From NCBI RefSeq assembly GCF_041107455.1, contig NZ_JBGBPY010000001.1, positions 1,240,001 through 1,304,000 of the forward strand: DNA of 64,000 nucleotides, written 5' to 3'. Below the pieces are notes generated by a model. That model worked only from the letters and a program-made list of their open reading frames with translations. It did no database searches and had not been told where the DNA came from. Source of the stretch: Rhodanobacter humi (GTDB lineage Bacteria > Pseudomonadota > Gammaproteobacteria > Xanthomonadales > Rhodanobacteraceae). The translations under genes and the position numbers were made by a program. This document shows, piece after piece, positions 34,110 through 43,781 of the stretch; the stretch's first letter is position 1, and each line of letters begins with the position of its first letter.

Positions 34110-36700
34110 GGTGCCAGTACCCCGCGGCCGTCGATGGTGAACGGAATGGCGACGCCCGCGGCATCGCCGGGCTGACCGCCGCCGATGAAGACTCGATAAC
34201 GGCCGGGCTCGACCACGCGCGTGCCAGCCGCGTCGACGCTACTCACGTCGCGCGCTGAGAGTATGAAGTCCACGCGCCGGCTTTCGCCTGGCGCGAGGTG
34301 CACGCGCTGGAAGCCCACCAGCACGTGCCGCGGCGCCTGCGGCGAGGGCGGCACGTTCAGATACGCCTGTACTACCTCGTCACCGGCACGCGAGCCGGCA
34401 TTGCGCAGTTCAGCGCTCACCTGCAGCGTACCGCCCGCCTTCAGCGCACTCGCCGACAACGTGGGCGCGGCGTAAGCAAAATGCGTGTAGCTCAGCCCGT
34501 AGCCGAACGGATACAGCGGCGTGCCGCGGAAATAACGGTAGGTGCGCCCGACCATTGCGTAACTGGCGAATGGCGGCAGGTCATGCACCGAGCGATAGAA
34601 CGTCACCGGCAGGCGGCCGCCGGGGTTGATGTCGCCGGCCAGCGCCTGCGCGATCGCGGTGCCGCCGGCCTGCCCCGGATACCACGCGGCGAGGATCGCG
34701 TCGGCGTGCTGCTGCGCCCAGTCCAGCGCCACCGCACCGCCGGACATCAGCACCACGATCAGCGGCTTGCCGGAGGCGGCGGCGCGTTCCAGCAGCGCGC
34801 GTTGCGGTGCCGGCAGCGCGAGATCGGTGCGGTCGCCGCCGTCGAAGCCCGGCACGTCGATCTTCAGCGCCTCGCCTTCCACGTCCGGGGACAGGCCCAC
34901 GAAGGCAATCACCGCATCGGCCGCGCGCAGCGTGCGGTCGACCTCGGCGAGTTGCGCCGCGGCGGGCGCCAGCCATTGCAGGCGCACGCCCTGGTCGCGG
35001 CTGCGGTGCAACAGCTCCAGGCGCAAGGCATGCGGCCGCGCGTCGGCGAAATGCAGCTTCGCCTGCATGTTCTTGTCGTCGCCGGCGTCGACGAGCACCG
35101 GCTTGCCGTCGAGGTACAGGCGCACCGCATCGTGCGCTTCGCAGTCGAAGCAGCGATCCACGTGCACGGCCAGCACGTAGTCACCCGACCCCGGCGGCAG
35201 CAGTTCGCCGCTCCAGCGCACCGCGTAATGGCCGGCATCGAGGCCGGCGGCCGGCGCCACGCGATCCCAGTCGAAGTCGATCACGCGATCGGTGCGCGTG
35301 AGTTGCGGCGTACCGCGGAAATCGGTGTCCGCGTAGTACGCGCCGCTGAGGCCGACGGCGCCACTCGCCGTGCGCAGCGCGGTCTCCGGTACCGGTATCG
35401 GCACGCCGGCAGCCACCGGCGCGCCTTGCGCATAGCTCACGCGGTCGGCGCCGAAGCGCGTGCGCAAGCCCTGCAACGGCGTCACCGACGCGCGCGCGGT
35501 ACCGTGGTAGTTCGCCTCCAGCGTCTCCAGCGTGTCCGCATCCGGGCCGATCACCGCGAGGCGCAGGCCGGGGCGCAGCGGCAGCATGTCTTGCGCGTTC
35601 TTCAGCAGCACCAGCGATTCCTGCGCCGCGCGCAAGGCCAGCGCGCGATGCACCGGGCTGTCGATCTCGCTGGCGCCGATATGCGCATACGGATCGTCGC
35701 CGCCACCGAGTTCGCCGAGCCGATAGCGCGCGGTGAACAGGCGCAGCAGCGCCGTGTCCAGCGCGGACTCGGCCGCCACGCCCTGCTGCACCGACTTGGC
35801 GAGGCTGGCGTAGGTGTGGCCGCAGTCGAGATCGGTACCGGCGCGCAGCGCGGCCGCGGCGGCCTGTGCGTCGTCGGGCTTGTAGTGATGGAACGCGGCG
35901 ATGTCGCCCACCGCGTCGCAGTCGGACACCACGTAGCCTTTGAAGCCCCAGTCCTTGCGCAGGCGCGTGTTCAGCAGCGCGGCGTTCGCGCACATCGGCA
36001 CGCCGTTCAAGGCGTTGTAGGAACACATCAGCGAACCGGCGCCGCCCTCGACGACCGTGGCACGGAAGGCCGGCAGGTAGCTGTCCTCCAGGTCGTGCGG
36101 CGTGACCTTCGCATCGAAGCTGTCGCGGCCGGGCTCCGGGCCGCTGTGCGCCACGAAGTGCTTGGGCGTGGCGATCGCGCGCGGATGCCGCGGGTCGTCG
36201 CCCTGGATGCCGCGCACGAAGGCCACGGCGAGGCGGCCGGTGAGGGTCGGATCCTCGCCGTAGGTTTCCTGGCCACGGCCCCAGCGCGGGTCGCGGTCGA
36301 TGTTGATGTTCGGCGACCAGATCGTCAGGCCCTGGTAGCGTGCATGCGCATGGCCTGCGCCGACCGCATTGAACTTCGCGCGGGCCTCCACCGAGATCGC
36401 CGTGCCCACCGCTTCGAGCAGCGGCGCATCCCAGCTCGCGGCCAGGCCGATCGCCTGCGGGAACACGGTGGCATGGCCGTTGCGGGCATCGCCGTGCAGG
36501 CCTTCGTTCCACCAGTCGTAGGCGGGCACGCCCAGGCGAGGAATCGCCGGCGCGTCGTTCTGCAGCTGCGCCACCTTCTCCGTCAGCGTCATCTGCGCCA
36601 CCAACGCCTTCGCGCGTGCGGACGCATCCTGCGCCTGCGCCACGCCCACCGCCGCCAGCAGCAACGCGAACAACGCGGTGCGGGCGGCGGCTGTTGTCAC
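34106..36700 (-). CDS. GH3 beta-glycosidase with PA14 insert, exported
   Basis: 864 residues with a GTG start overlapping the GH2 stop. A Sec signal peptide ends at VAQAQ. The GH3 TIM barrel contains KHFVAHSGPE and the nucleophile Asp in GYVVSDCDAV. A PA14 domain (about residues 430-570, GLSGAYYADTDF onward) is inserted in the C-terminal sandwich domain, and a fibronectin-III-like domain ends the protein. The WNEGLHG and RWGRGQETYGEDP segments are typical of beta-xylosidase/beta-glucosidase-like members. In this operon a beta-linked GlcNAc, glucose or xylose on a mannoside is a possible target. Confidence 0.88.
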   Translation of the reverse strand: MTTAAARTALFALLLAAVGVAQAQDASARAKALVAQMTLTEKVAQLQNDAPAIPRLGVPAYDWWNEGLHGDARNGHATVFPQAIGLAASWDAPLLEAVGTAISVEARAKFNAVGAGHAHARYQGLTIWSPNINIDRDPRWGRGQETYGEDPTLTGRLAVAFVRGIQGDDPRHPRAIATPKHFVAHSGPEPGRDSFDAKVTPHDLEDSYLPAFRATVVEGGAGSLMCSYNALNGVPMCANAALLNTRLRKDWGFKGYVVSDCDAVGDIAAFHHYKPDDAQAAAAALRAGTDLDCGHTYASLAKSVQQGVAAESALDTALLRLFTARYRLGELGGGDDPYAHIGASEIDSPVHRALALRAAQESLVLLKNAQDMLPLRPGLRLAVIGPDADTLETLEANYHGTARASVTPLQGLRTRFGADRVSYAQGAPVAAGVPIPVPETALRTASGAVGLSGAYYADTDFRGTPQLTRTDRVIDFDWDRVAPAAGLDAGHYAVRWSGELLPPGSGDYVLAVHVDRCFDCEAHDAVRLYLDGKPVLVDAGDDKNMQAKLHFADARPHALRLELLHRSRDQGVRLQWLAPAAAQLAEVDRTLRAADAVIAFVGLSPDVEGEALKIDVPGFDGGDRTDLALPAPQRALLERAAASGKPLIVVLMSGGAVALDWAQQHADAILAAWYPGQAGGTAIAQALAGDINPGGRLPVTFYRSVHDLPPFASYAMVGRTYRYFRGTPLYPFGYGLSYTHFAYAAPTLSASALKAGGTLQVSAELRNAGSRAGDEVVQAYLNVPPSPQAPRHVLVGFQRVHLAPGESRRVDFILSARDVSSVDAAGTRVVEPGRYRVFIGGGQPGDAAGVAIPFTIDGRGVLAP

Positions 36701-39399
36701 GGCGTGGCCACCGTGGCGCCGTACAGGCTGCGCAGCTGCAAGGCTTTGCGCAGCGCGGCGGCGTCGGCCTTGCTGTCCACTTGCAGTGTCACCCGTTCAC
36801 CCGGCAGCAGATCGAAGGCATCGTCGGACAAACTCGCATCGAGATCGCCGAAGTCGACCCACACCTCGCGCGCGAAGTTCTTCGCGCTCACCGTGAGGCT
36901 GCGGCCATCGGCGAAAAGCTCCGCACGCAGGTCCGGATCGGGCAGAGCCAGATCCTTCGCCGGCCCGAAATACACGAGATGGCGGCTGAGCGGCTTGCCG
37001 TGATCCAGCAACTCGAACACCGCCACCGTGCGATGCGGATCGGCGCCGTGCAGCAGCTGCGCGTCGGTGTAGTCGCCGGCCGGCGTGCTGGCCAGCGCCG
37101 CCACCTGTGCGGGCTGCGTGTGTTCCCACACGGTCTTGCCGTCCATGTCCAGCACACGCACGCGCAGCTCGGCGGCCAGCGGCACGGTGCGATCGGAGAC
37201 CAGCGACACCTGCGTGCGGCCATCCTTGCGGATCGCCACCACGCGCAACGGCGCGTAGAAACGCTTCGCGTGGTATTGCAGCGCCTTCCAGCGGCCGTAG
37301 TAATCCACGCTGGACCAGGTGACACCCGGCCACACATCGTCGAGCTGCCAGTACAGCGAGCCCATGCTCTGCGGCCGCGCGGCGCGCAGGTGCTCGGCGG
37401 CGAGCTGGATGCCTTCGGCCTGCATCACCTGGCTGAGGTACACCAACGCGGCGAAGTCCTTCGGCTTGCCGTACTCACGCTCCACGTACATCAAGAGACG
37501 CTGGTTGCCCTTGCCCTTGTCGAATTTCTGGTGCGCGCGCAGCACGGGCGAATCGATGGCGAGATCGGACGGATCGAGCACGCTGCGCAGCGTCGCCATC
37601 GACGGGAGGGATTGCAGGCCGTATTCGGACTGGAAGCGCGGCGTCACGTCGAGGTAAGCGCTGGCCGGCAGCGCGTCGCCCGACCACACGTTCCAGTAGT
37701 GGTAGTCGCCGTTGTCGAGCACGTTGGCCTTCGTGTCGTAGTCACTGCTCGGCGTGCTCGGCCAGTACGGCACGTCGGGCGACTGCGATGCGACCACGTC
37801 GCGCAGCGTGTGGTCGAACAGTTCGCGCATGCCCTGCTCGACGCGTGCGCTCTCGGCCTTGCCCTGCGCCTTCTTGAAATCCAGGCTGGTGCCCCAGGAC
37901 TCCCACGCGGTCTCGACCTCGTTGTTGCCGCACCAGAGCACGATGGACGGGTGGTCGCGCAGGCGATCCACCTGCTGGATCGCCTCGGCGCGCGTGTTGT
38001 CGCGGAAGGCCGCATCGTAGGGCGGGATCGCGCCGCCGAACATGAAGTCCTGCCACACCATCAGGCCCAGCTTGTCGGCCTCGGCGTAGAACGCATCCTC
38101 GAGGTAATAGCCGCCGCCCCAGACACGCAGCATGTTCATGTTCGCGTCGCGCGCCGACTGCAACAGGTCGGCGATGCGCGCCGGCGTGACGCGGTTCGGG
38201 AAGCTGTCCATCGGGATGAAGTTCGCGCCCTTCGCGAAGATAGTCACGCCGTTCACCACGAACGCGAAGCTCCTGCCCCACTGGTCCTTCTCGCGCAGCA
38301 GCTCGACGCTGCGCAGACCGGTCTCGCGATCCGCGCTGGCCACGGTCTTGCCGTCCACCGCGACATCGACATGGAAGTCGTACAGGTTCGGCTTGCCGTA
38401 TCCCACCGGCCACCAGCGTTGCGGATGCGCGATCTCGAACGGCAGGGACACTTCGTTGTCGCCGGCCTTGAGTGCCACGTCGCGCCGCAGCGATTGCGTG
38501 CCACCGTCCGGCGCGCGCCAGCGCAGCGTCACCTGTGCTTTGCCTGCCGCATCAGCGACGACATGCAACTGCGCCTGCAGCTGCGCCACATCGGCATCGA
38601 CCCTGGGCTGCGCGACATGGAAACCGGCGAGGCGCAGCGTGTCCCAGCTCTCCAGCTTCACGTTCTGCCAGATGCCCTCGGTGACGATGCGCGGACCCCA
38701 GTCCCAGCCGTACTGGTAAGCGGCCTTGCGCACGTAGTTCGCCGTCTGCTTGCCTTCGGGTTCGTCGCCGAAGGCCGAGTCGAACTCGCCCGGCAAGGCA
38801 TACGGCTGCTTCAGCAGCCAGGGCTGCAGCCGCGCGATCGGCGAATGCAGGGTGACTTCCAGCGTGTTCGCGCCCGCGTGCAGCCATGCCTTCGCCGGTA
38901 CACGCCAGCGGCGGAACATGTTGTCGGCGGCGAGCAGCTTGTGACCGTTGAGCGTGACGTCGGCGAACGTGTCCAGCCCGTCGAACACCAGCTCGACGTG
39001 CCGGCGCGCCAAGGTGGCCGCATCCACGGTGAAGCTGCTGCGGTACTGCCAGTCGGCCAAGCCCACCCACTGGATCTTCGCCTCGTTGTCGCCGGCATAG
39101 GGATCGGCGACCAGCTTCGCGGCCATCAGATCGGTCTGCACCGTGCCGGGCACGGTCGCCGGCAGCCATTGCGCGGCTTGCGGATGCTCGGCGGCATGGC
39201 GGTCGCCGGGCGCGAGCCGGAACTGCCAGCCGGCGTCCAGCGACTGCGTCGCCAGCGGGGCCGCCATGCCAGGCAACGGCGCGACCAACGCCAGCACCAG
39301 CAATGCACTCGTCAGCCAGCGCCCCAAGTCGCCTGCCCGTCCATGCGTGCAGCGCTTCGTGGTTGCATCCACCGTGCGCCGCGCCATCCGATTTGCCAT
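36697..39399 (-). CDS. Beta-mannosidase (GH2), exported
   Basis: 900 residues. A long basic N-region precedes a signal helix ending at GMAA near residue 47; ATGs at 39399 and 39387 are both possible starts. The jelly-roll domain (WVGLADWQYRSSF) and the TIM barrel are typical of GH2 mannosidases. The acid/base Glu lies in WCGNNEVETAW and the nucleophile Glu in FQSEYGLQSLPS. It cleaves terminal beta-mannose, such as the beta-1,4 mannose of the N-glycan core. It heads a coupled GH2-GH3-GH125 operon with operator-like sites upstream. Confidence 0.92.
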   Translation of the reverse strand: MANRMARRTVDATTKRCTHGRAGDLGRWLTSALLVLALVAPLPGMAAPLATQSLDAGWQFRLAPGDRHAAEHPQAAQWLPATVPGTVQTDLMAAKLVADPYAGDNEAKIQWVGLADWQYRSSFTVDAATLARRHVELVFDGLDTFADVTLNGHKLLAADNMFRRWRVPAKAWLHAGANTLEVTLHSPIARLQPWLLKQPYALPGEFDSAFGDEPEGKQTANYVRKAAYQYGWDWGPRIVTEGIWQNVKLESWDTLRLAGFHVAQPRVDADVAQLQAQLHVVADAAGKAQVTLRWRAPDGGTQSLRRDVALKAGDNEVSLPFEIAHPQRWWPVGYGKPNLYDFHVDVAVDGKTVASADRETGLRSVELLREKDQWGRSFAFVVNGVTIFAKGANFIPMDSFPNRVTPARIADLLQSARDANMNMLRVWGGGYYLEDAFYAEADKLGLMVWQDFMFGGAIPPYDAAFRDNTRAEAIQQVDRLRDHPSIVLWCGNNEVETAWESWGTSLDFKKAQGKAESARVEQGMRELFDHTLRDVVASQSPDVPYWPSTPSSDYDTKANVLDNGDYHYWNVWSGDALPASAYLDVTPRFQSEYGLQSLPSMATLRSVLDPSDLAIDSPVLRAHQKFDKGKGNQRLLMYVEREYGKPKDFAALVYLSQVMQAEGIQLAAEHLRAARPQSMGSLYWQLDDVWPGVTWSSVDYYGRWKALQYHAKRFYAPLRVVAIRKDGRTQVSLVSDRTVPLAAELRVRVLDMDGKTVWEHTQPAQVAALASTPAGDYTDAQLLHGADPHRTVAVFELLDHGKPLSRHLVYFGPAKDLALPDPDLRAELFADGRSLTVSAKNFAREVWVDFGDLDASLSDDAFDLLPGERVTLQVDSKADAAALRKALQLRSLYGATVATP

Positions 39400-39483
39400 C
39401 GCCCGCCCCTCGTCTCGCCCGCCTGCCGGGAACGCCGCATGGCGCCCGGTCGCGGCGCCGTCACGGCCGTTGTCGTCATCGAT

Positions 39484-39497
39484 TTAGATCGATCCAT
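39484..39497. promoter_or_regulatory. LacI-type operator, GH2 operon (proximal)
   Basis: Reverse complement ATGGATCGATCTAA shares 11 of 14 bases with the site at 20155, about 85 bases upstream of the GH2 start. Confidence 0.45.
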
Positions 39498-39583
39498 GTG
39501 GACGCTAACACCGACCCGGGCATGGCGCATGCCGCACTGCAATAAATCGGGCACGAAGTCGTGGAGCGACATCCCATGACCGC

Positions 39584-39597
39584 TTCAACCGATCCAA
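39584..39597. promoter_or_regulatory. LacI-type operator, GH2 operon (distal)
   Basis: Reverse complement TTGGATCGGTTGAA shares 11 of 14 bases with the site at 20155. It lies about 100 bases further upstream than the proximal site, a spacing that would allow looping. Confidence 0.42.
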
Positions 39598-39640
39598 AGC
39601 ATACCGTCGCCTGACGTGATCGCGGGCGCCGCGAGCCCGC

Positions 39641-41602
39641 TCAATAGTTCAAGTGCAGGCCCAGCAGATGCAGGCTGGCGACAAACCACAGCGTGGCGAG
39701 GCAGGCCACGAGCAGGGCCACGCTGTTGAGCTTGCGCCACCAGCCGCCCGGCACGCGCCACGCATGCCAGGCGTTCATAGCCGCCGCTGCGATGCCGAGG
39801 ACCGCCAGCACGCCGACCAGTTGGATCAAGCGCAGCCGGCCGTCGAAGCCGCTGTCCATGCCCGCGACGTTCGCATCGAGGCGCGCCAGCACGCCGGCCC
39901 AGCCAGCGCATAACAGCAGCTGCAGGATCGCCGCCACGCGACTCAGCCGATACCAGAGTCGCGCCCGCCCCGTGAGCGCGAACGGTTTGCCGCAGGCACG
40001 CCGCACCAGCGCGGCCACCGGCCACAACAGCGCCGCGAGCGCGAACACCAGCACGATGATGGCCAGCAGCGGCAGGTTCCATGCCGCCGATCGCCAGGCC
40101 GGCACCGGCAGGAACACCATCACCGGCGAAACCGCGTCGATCGAGATCCAGCGTACCCGGCCCTGCTCCACCCGCGCGCCGAGCAGCTCGTGGCCATCCG
40201 CCGCGCGCCACAGGAACGGCGCCACTTCGCGCCAGTGACGCGGCTGGCCCGCGAGGTTGTGGAAATCCGGTGTCACCAGTTCGCCGTTGGCCGCCTGCTC
40301 GACACGCACCTGCGAGAACAGGCCGAGCATCGCCATGAAGTTCGACGCCGAGGCGCGGCTGTTCGCGTAGCGCCCCACCAGCAAGGCGCCATCCTTGCGC
40401 GCGCTCGCCAAGGCGGGTTGCGCCACTTCCGGCGGCGCCGGGAAATAGCGGTCGGTGAAACCGTCCAGCAGCTGCTTGCGCAGGCCGCCGTTGCCCGCGC
40501 CGTCGATGGCCACGAATACGCCCACGCCCTGCTGCGGGAACAGCGCCAGTTCGCTGTGGAACCACTGGGTGTCGCCGGCGTGACCGAGGATGTCCTGGCC
40601 GTTGCGATCCATGTGATAGAAGCCCAGCGCCATCGCGGGCAGGCCGGGCACCGCTGCGCGACGGTAATCGAACATCTCGCGCAGCGTGGCCGGTGCAAGG
40701 ATCTGCGCACCGTTGTAGCTCCCGTTCTGCAGTTGAGCAAGCATGAAGCGCGCCATCGCCTCGCCGCTGGCCGACAGCGCACCGGCCGCCGCCGCGTTGA
40801 CCAGCTCGAACGACTTCGCCGGCGCGCCGGCCTGCGCGTAGCCCTTCGCCATGTGGGGCGCCAGCGCGGCCGGCAACGGCTGGCGGAACGTTGCGTACTG
40901 CATGCCCAGCGGCTGCAGGATGTGCCCCTCGACGTAATCGTCGAACGGCTGGCCCGACACGCGCTGCACGATGTAGCCCGCCAGCGCCGCGCCGTAGTTG
41001 GAATACGCCGGCACCAGGCCCGGCGGATAGATCCGCCCGGGCACCCACTCCTTCACCCACGCCGCGTTGCCGAGCAAGTGCTGCGCATCGGACGCGAACA
41101 GGTTCCTGATCGTCTCCTCGAAACCCGGCGTGTGCGTCATCAGCTCGCGCAGCGTCACCGGCTGGCCGTCGCGCGGCGGTATCCTGAAATCGAGGTAGCG
41201 GTTCACGTCCGCATCGAGATCGAGCTTGCCCTGCTCGACCAGCTGCATCACCGCGGTCCAGGTGAACAGCTTGGAGATCGAGCCCACCCGGAACAGGGTC
41301 GTGGCCGGATCCACCGGCTGGCCCGTCGCCACGTCCGCATGGCCATAACCCTTCGCCAGCAGCACCTGGCCATCCTTGACGACCACCACCACCGCGCCGA
41401 CGAGGTCGTTTTTCGCCAGGCCGTACGGCATCAGACCGTCCAGCCATGCACCGGCATCATCCGCCGTCAGCTGATGCGCACCCAGCGGCACCGGCTTTGG
41501 CGGCGCCTGTTCCGCCAGCGGACGAATCTCGATCTGCGCCGTCGCCGCCGTCACGAACATCGACAGCAGCAGGCAGAGGACAAATTGCGGCAAGCGATTC
41601 AT
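39641..41602 (-). CDS. Serine hydrolase (beta-lactamase/transpeptidase-like) with membrane tail
   Basis: 653 residues from the ATG at 41602, which begins a Sec signal peptide; the longer open frame upstream overlaps ssb antisense and is unlikely. The class C beta-lactamase fold has SxxK in GSISKLFTW and YxN in AYSNYGAAL, and a conserved HAGDTQWFHSEL replaces the KTG-type motif. After residue 480 there are four to five membrane helices. This layout is common for uncharacterised periplasmic peptidases/esterases; antibiotic hydrolysis is not implied. It sits next to, but probably outside, the mannoside locus. Confidence 0.85.
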   Translation of the reverse strand: MNRLPQFVLCLLLSMFVTAATAQIEIRPLAEQAPPKPVPLGAHQLTADDAGAWLDGLMPYGLAKNDLVGAVVVVVKDGQVLLAKGYGHADVATGQPVDPATTLFRVGSISKLFTWTAVMQLVEQGKLDLDADVNRYLDFRIPPRDGQPVTLRELMTHTPGFEETIRNLFASDAQHLLGNAAWVKEWVPGRIYPPGLVPAYSNYGAALAGYIVQRVSGQPFDDYVEGHILQPLGMQYATFRQPLPAALAPHMAKGYAQAGAPAKSFELVNAAAAGALSASGEAMARFMLAQLQNGSYNGAQILAPATLREMFDYRRAAVPGLPAMALGFYHMDRNGQDILGHAGDTQWFHSELALFPQQGVGVFVAIDGAGNGGLRKQLLDGFTDRYFPAPPEVAQPALASARKDGALLVGRYANSRASASNFMAMLGLFSQVRVEQAANGELVTPDFHNLAGQPRHWREVAPFLWRAADGHELLGARVEQGRVRWISIDAVSPVMVFLPVPAWRSAAWNLPLLAIIVLVFALAALLWPVAALVRRACGKPFALTGRARLWYRLSRVAAILQLLLCAGWAGVLARLDANVAGMDSGFDGRLRLIQLVGVLAVLGIAAAAMNAWHAWRVPGGWWRKLNSVALLVACLATLWFVASLHLLGLHLNY

Positions 41603-41693
41603 GGCCCGGTTCCACGACGGCACGAGCGCCCATCCTGCCGTGGCGCACCCTCGGATTTCGTGAACGGGCTTCGGCAACGAGCGCCGCAAATGC

Positions 41694-41716
41694 GAAAGCC
41701 CGCCATCGCGGCGGGC
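41694..41716 (-). terminator. Probable ssb terminator
   Basis: Stem GCCCGCC / GGCGGGC with loop ATCGC, 29 bases downstream of the ssb stop, followed on the minus strand by a short TTTC run. Confidence 0.55.
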
Positions 41717-41744
41717 CTTCGGATCGGGCAAGGTCGCGAAACTC

Positions 41745-42257
41745 CTAGAACGGAATGTCGTCGTCCTCGAAGCCGCCACTGTTGGCGGGCGCCGACGGCG
41801 CCGGGGCGCCGCCGCCACGCGGCTGGTTGCCGTAGCTGCCGCCACCCTGCTGGCGCTGGCCACCTTGCGGGCGCTCGCGCTGGAAGCCGCCGCCACCACC
41901 CGCGCCGCCTTCGCCACCGCCGGGACCGCCGAGCATCTGCATGTCGCTGGCGACGATGTCGGTGGAGTACTTCTCCACGCCGCTCTTGTCGGTGTACTTC
42001 TCGGTACGCAGCGAGCCTTCGATGTAGACCTGCCGGCCCTTCTTCAGGTATTCACCGGCGATCTCCGCCAATTTGCCGAACATCTTCACGCGGTGCCACT
42101 CGGTGCGTTCCTGGCGCTCGCCGCTCTGCTTGTCGGTCCAGCTTTCGGAAGTGGCCACGCTCAGCGTGGCGATCGCGGTGCCGCTGCCGGTGTAACGCAC
42201 CTCCGGATCGTTGCCGAGGTTGCCGACCAGAATGACCTTGTTGATGCCGCGTGCCAT
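41745..42257 (-). CDS. ssb: Single-stranded DNA-binding protein
   Basis: 170 residues. An N-terminal OB fold ([41 protein letters not shown]) is followed by a Gly/Gln-rich flexible linker and the acidic tip FEDDDIPF that recruits replication and repair partners. The start is the ATG giving MARGINKV, the usual SSB N-terminus. It binds single-stranded DNA as a tetramer. Confidence 0.97.
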   Translation of the reverse strand: MARGINKVILVGNLGNDPEVRYTGSGTAIATLSVATSESWTDKQSGERQERTEWHRVKMFGKLAEIAGEYLKKGRQVYIEGSLRTEKYTDKSGVEKYSTDIVASDMQMLGGPGGGEGGAGGGGGFQRERPQGGQRQQGGGSYGNQPRGGGAPAPSAPANSGGFEDDDIPF

Positions 42258-42567
42258 GGATTCGCTTCCTGGTTGAGCCAGCCGCACGTGAGGTTGGATT
42301 GCGGCCGGGGTTGGTAGAGGGTGGCATCTTACCCTGTCGCCGGCCGGAAGCACGCGGCCGGCGCCGCGGGGCGCTGTCGGTCCCGGACGATCCGGCTGCA
42401 CGTTTTCCTGCCAAAAGCCGGTCCACCGCGCGCCGCCGTGAAGGCCGCGCGGTGCAGGCCCGTTTGGCCCGTCGACCCGTGGACGGGCGGAGCCGCTCCG
42501 GAAGCGCTAGTCGATGCGCCGGGCCAGGTCGCCACCGCCGGATCGGGTCGGCGCCCCTCCGGCGGCC
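42258..42567. other. Gene-free gap between prpF and ssb
   Basis: 310 bases holding the ssb promoter region and the prpF 3' flank. A 9-base stem CACCGCGCG/CGCGCGGTG near 42427-42457 lacks a T-run. I see no gene. Confidence 0.5.
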
Positions 42568-43752
42568 TCACCCCGCAGGCACGCGCACCCAGCCTTCCAT
42601 CAGCACGCGCGCGCTACGGCTCATGACCGCCTTGGTGACGGTCCACGTACCGTCAGCCAGCACCGCCTCGGCACCCACCCGCAGCGTTCCCGACGGATGG
42701 CCGAAGCGCACCGCCTTCCGCTCGCCGCCGCCCGCGGCGATATTCACCAGCGTGCCCGGAATGGCCGCGGCGGTGCCGATGGCCACCGCCGCCGTCCCCA
42801 TCATGGCGTGATGCAGCTTGCCCATCGACATCGCGCGCACGAGCAGGTCGATGTCGCCCGCCTGCACGGGCTTGCCGCTCGATGCGACGTAATCCGCCGG
42901 CCGGGCGACGAAAGCCACCTTGGGCGTGTGCTGGCGGGTGGCGATCCCGGCCAGCGATTCGATCAGGCCCATGCGCAGCGCGCCATGCGCGCGAATGGTC
43001 TCGAACATCGCGAGCGCCCTCGCGTCGCCGTTGATGGCGTCCTGCAGCTCGGTGCCGGTGTAGCCGATCGCGGCGGCCTCGACAAAGATCGTCGGGATGC
43101 CGGCGTTGATCATGGTCGCCCTGAGCGTGCCGACACCCGGCACGTCCAGGTCGTCGACCAGGTTGCCGGTGGGGAACATCGCGCCGCCGGCGCCCTCTTC
43201 TTCGGCCGCCGGGTCCATGAATTCCAGTTGCACTTCGGCTGCCGGGAACGTCACGCCATCCAGCTCGAAATCGCCGGTTTCCTGCACCGCGCCAGCGGTC
43301 ATCGGCACGTGCGCAATGATGGTCTTGCCGATGTTCGCCTGCCAGATGCGCACGGTGGCGATGCCTTCGCGCGGCACGCGCGCGGGATCAACCAGGCCAC
43401 CGGCGATGGCGAACGGACCGACCGCCGCCGACAGGTTGCCGCAGTTGCCGCTCCAGTCGACGAACGCTTTGTCGATCGCCACCTGGCCGAACAGGTAATC
43501 CACGTCGTGGTCCGGTCGCGTGCTTCTGGACACGATCACCGTCTTGCTGGTGCTGGAGGTGGCGCCACCCATGCCGTCGATCTGCTTGCCGTAGGGATCG
43601 GGGCTGCCGATCACGCGCTGCAGCAGCGCATCGCGCGCCGCGCCGGGCACCTGCGCCGCCTCGGGCAGGTCCTGCAGGCGGAAGAACACGCCCTTGCTGG
43701 TGCCGCCGCGCAGGTAGGTGGCGGGAATGCGGATTTGTGCAACATGCGACAT
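42568..43752 (-). CDS. prpF: 2-methylaconitate isomerase PrpF
   Basis: 394 residues; the ATG at 43752 follows GGAG. Diaminopimelate-epimerase-like double fold with the PrpF signatures RGGTSKGVFF, containing the catalytic Lys, and DWSGNCGNLSAAVGPFA, containing the Cys. PrpF isomerises trans- to cis-2-methylaconitate, which lets AcnD work in the 2-methylcitrate route for propionyl-CoA. The acnD gene is two genes upstream in the same operon. Confidence 0.93.
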   Translation of the reverse strand: MSHVAQIRIPATYLRGGTSKGVFFRLQDLPEAAQVPGAARDALLQRVIGSPDPYGKQIDGMGGATSSTSKTVIVSRSTRPDHDVDYLFGQVAIDKAFVDWSGNCGNLSAAVGPFAIAGGLVDPARVPREGIATVRIWQANIGKTIIAHVPMTAGAVQETGDFELDGVTFPAAEVQLEFMDPAAEEEGAGGAMFPTGNLVDDLDVPGVGTLRATMINAGIPTIFVEAAAIGYTGTELQDAINGDARALAMFETIRAHGALRMGLIESLAGIATRQHTPKVAFVARPADYVASSGKPVQAGDIDLLVRAMSMGKLHHAMMGTAAVAIGTAAAIPGTLVNIAAGGGERKAVRFGHPSGTLRVGAEAVLADGTWTVTKAVMSRSARVLMEGWVRVPAG

Positions 43753-43781
43753 GGGAATCTCCGGAAGGGCTCGCCGCCGCC

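Noticed and set aside
41603-41917. 105-residue N-terminal extension of the serine hydrolase frame
   Set aside because: It is antisense-like low-complexity sequence overlapping ssb, and the signal peptide begins at 41602.
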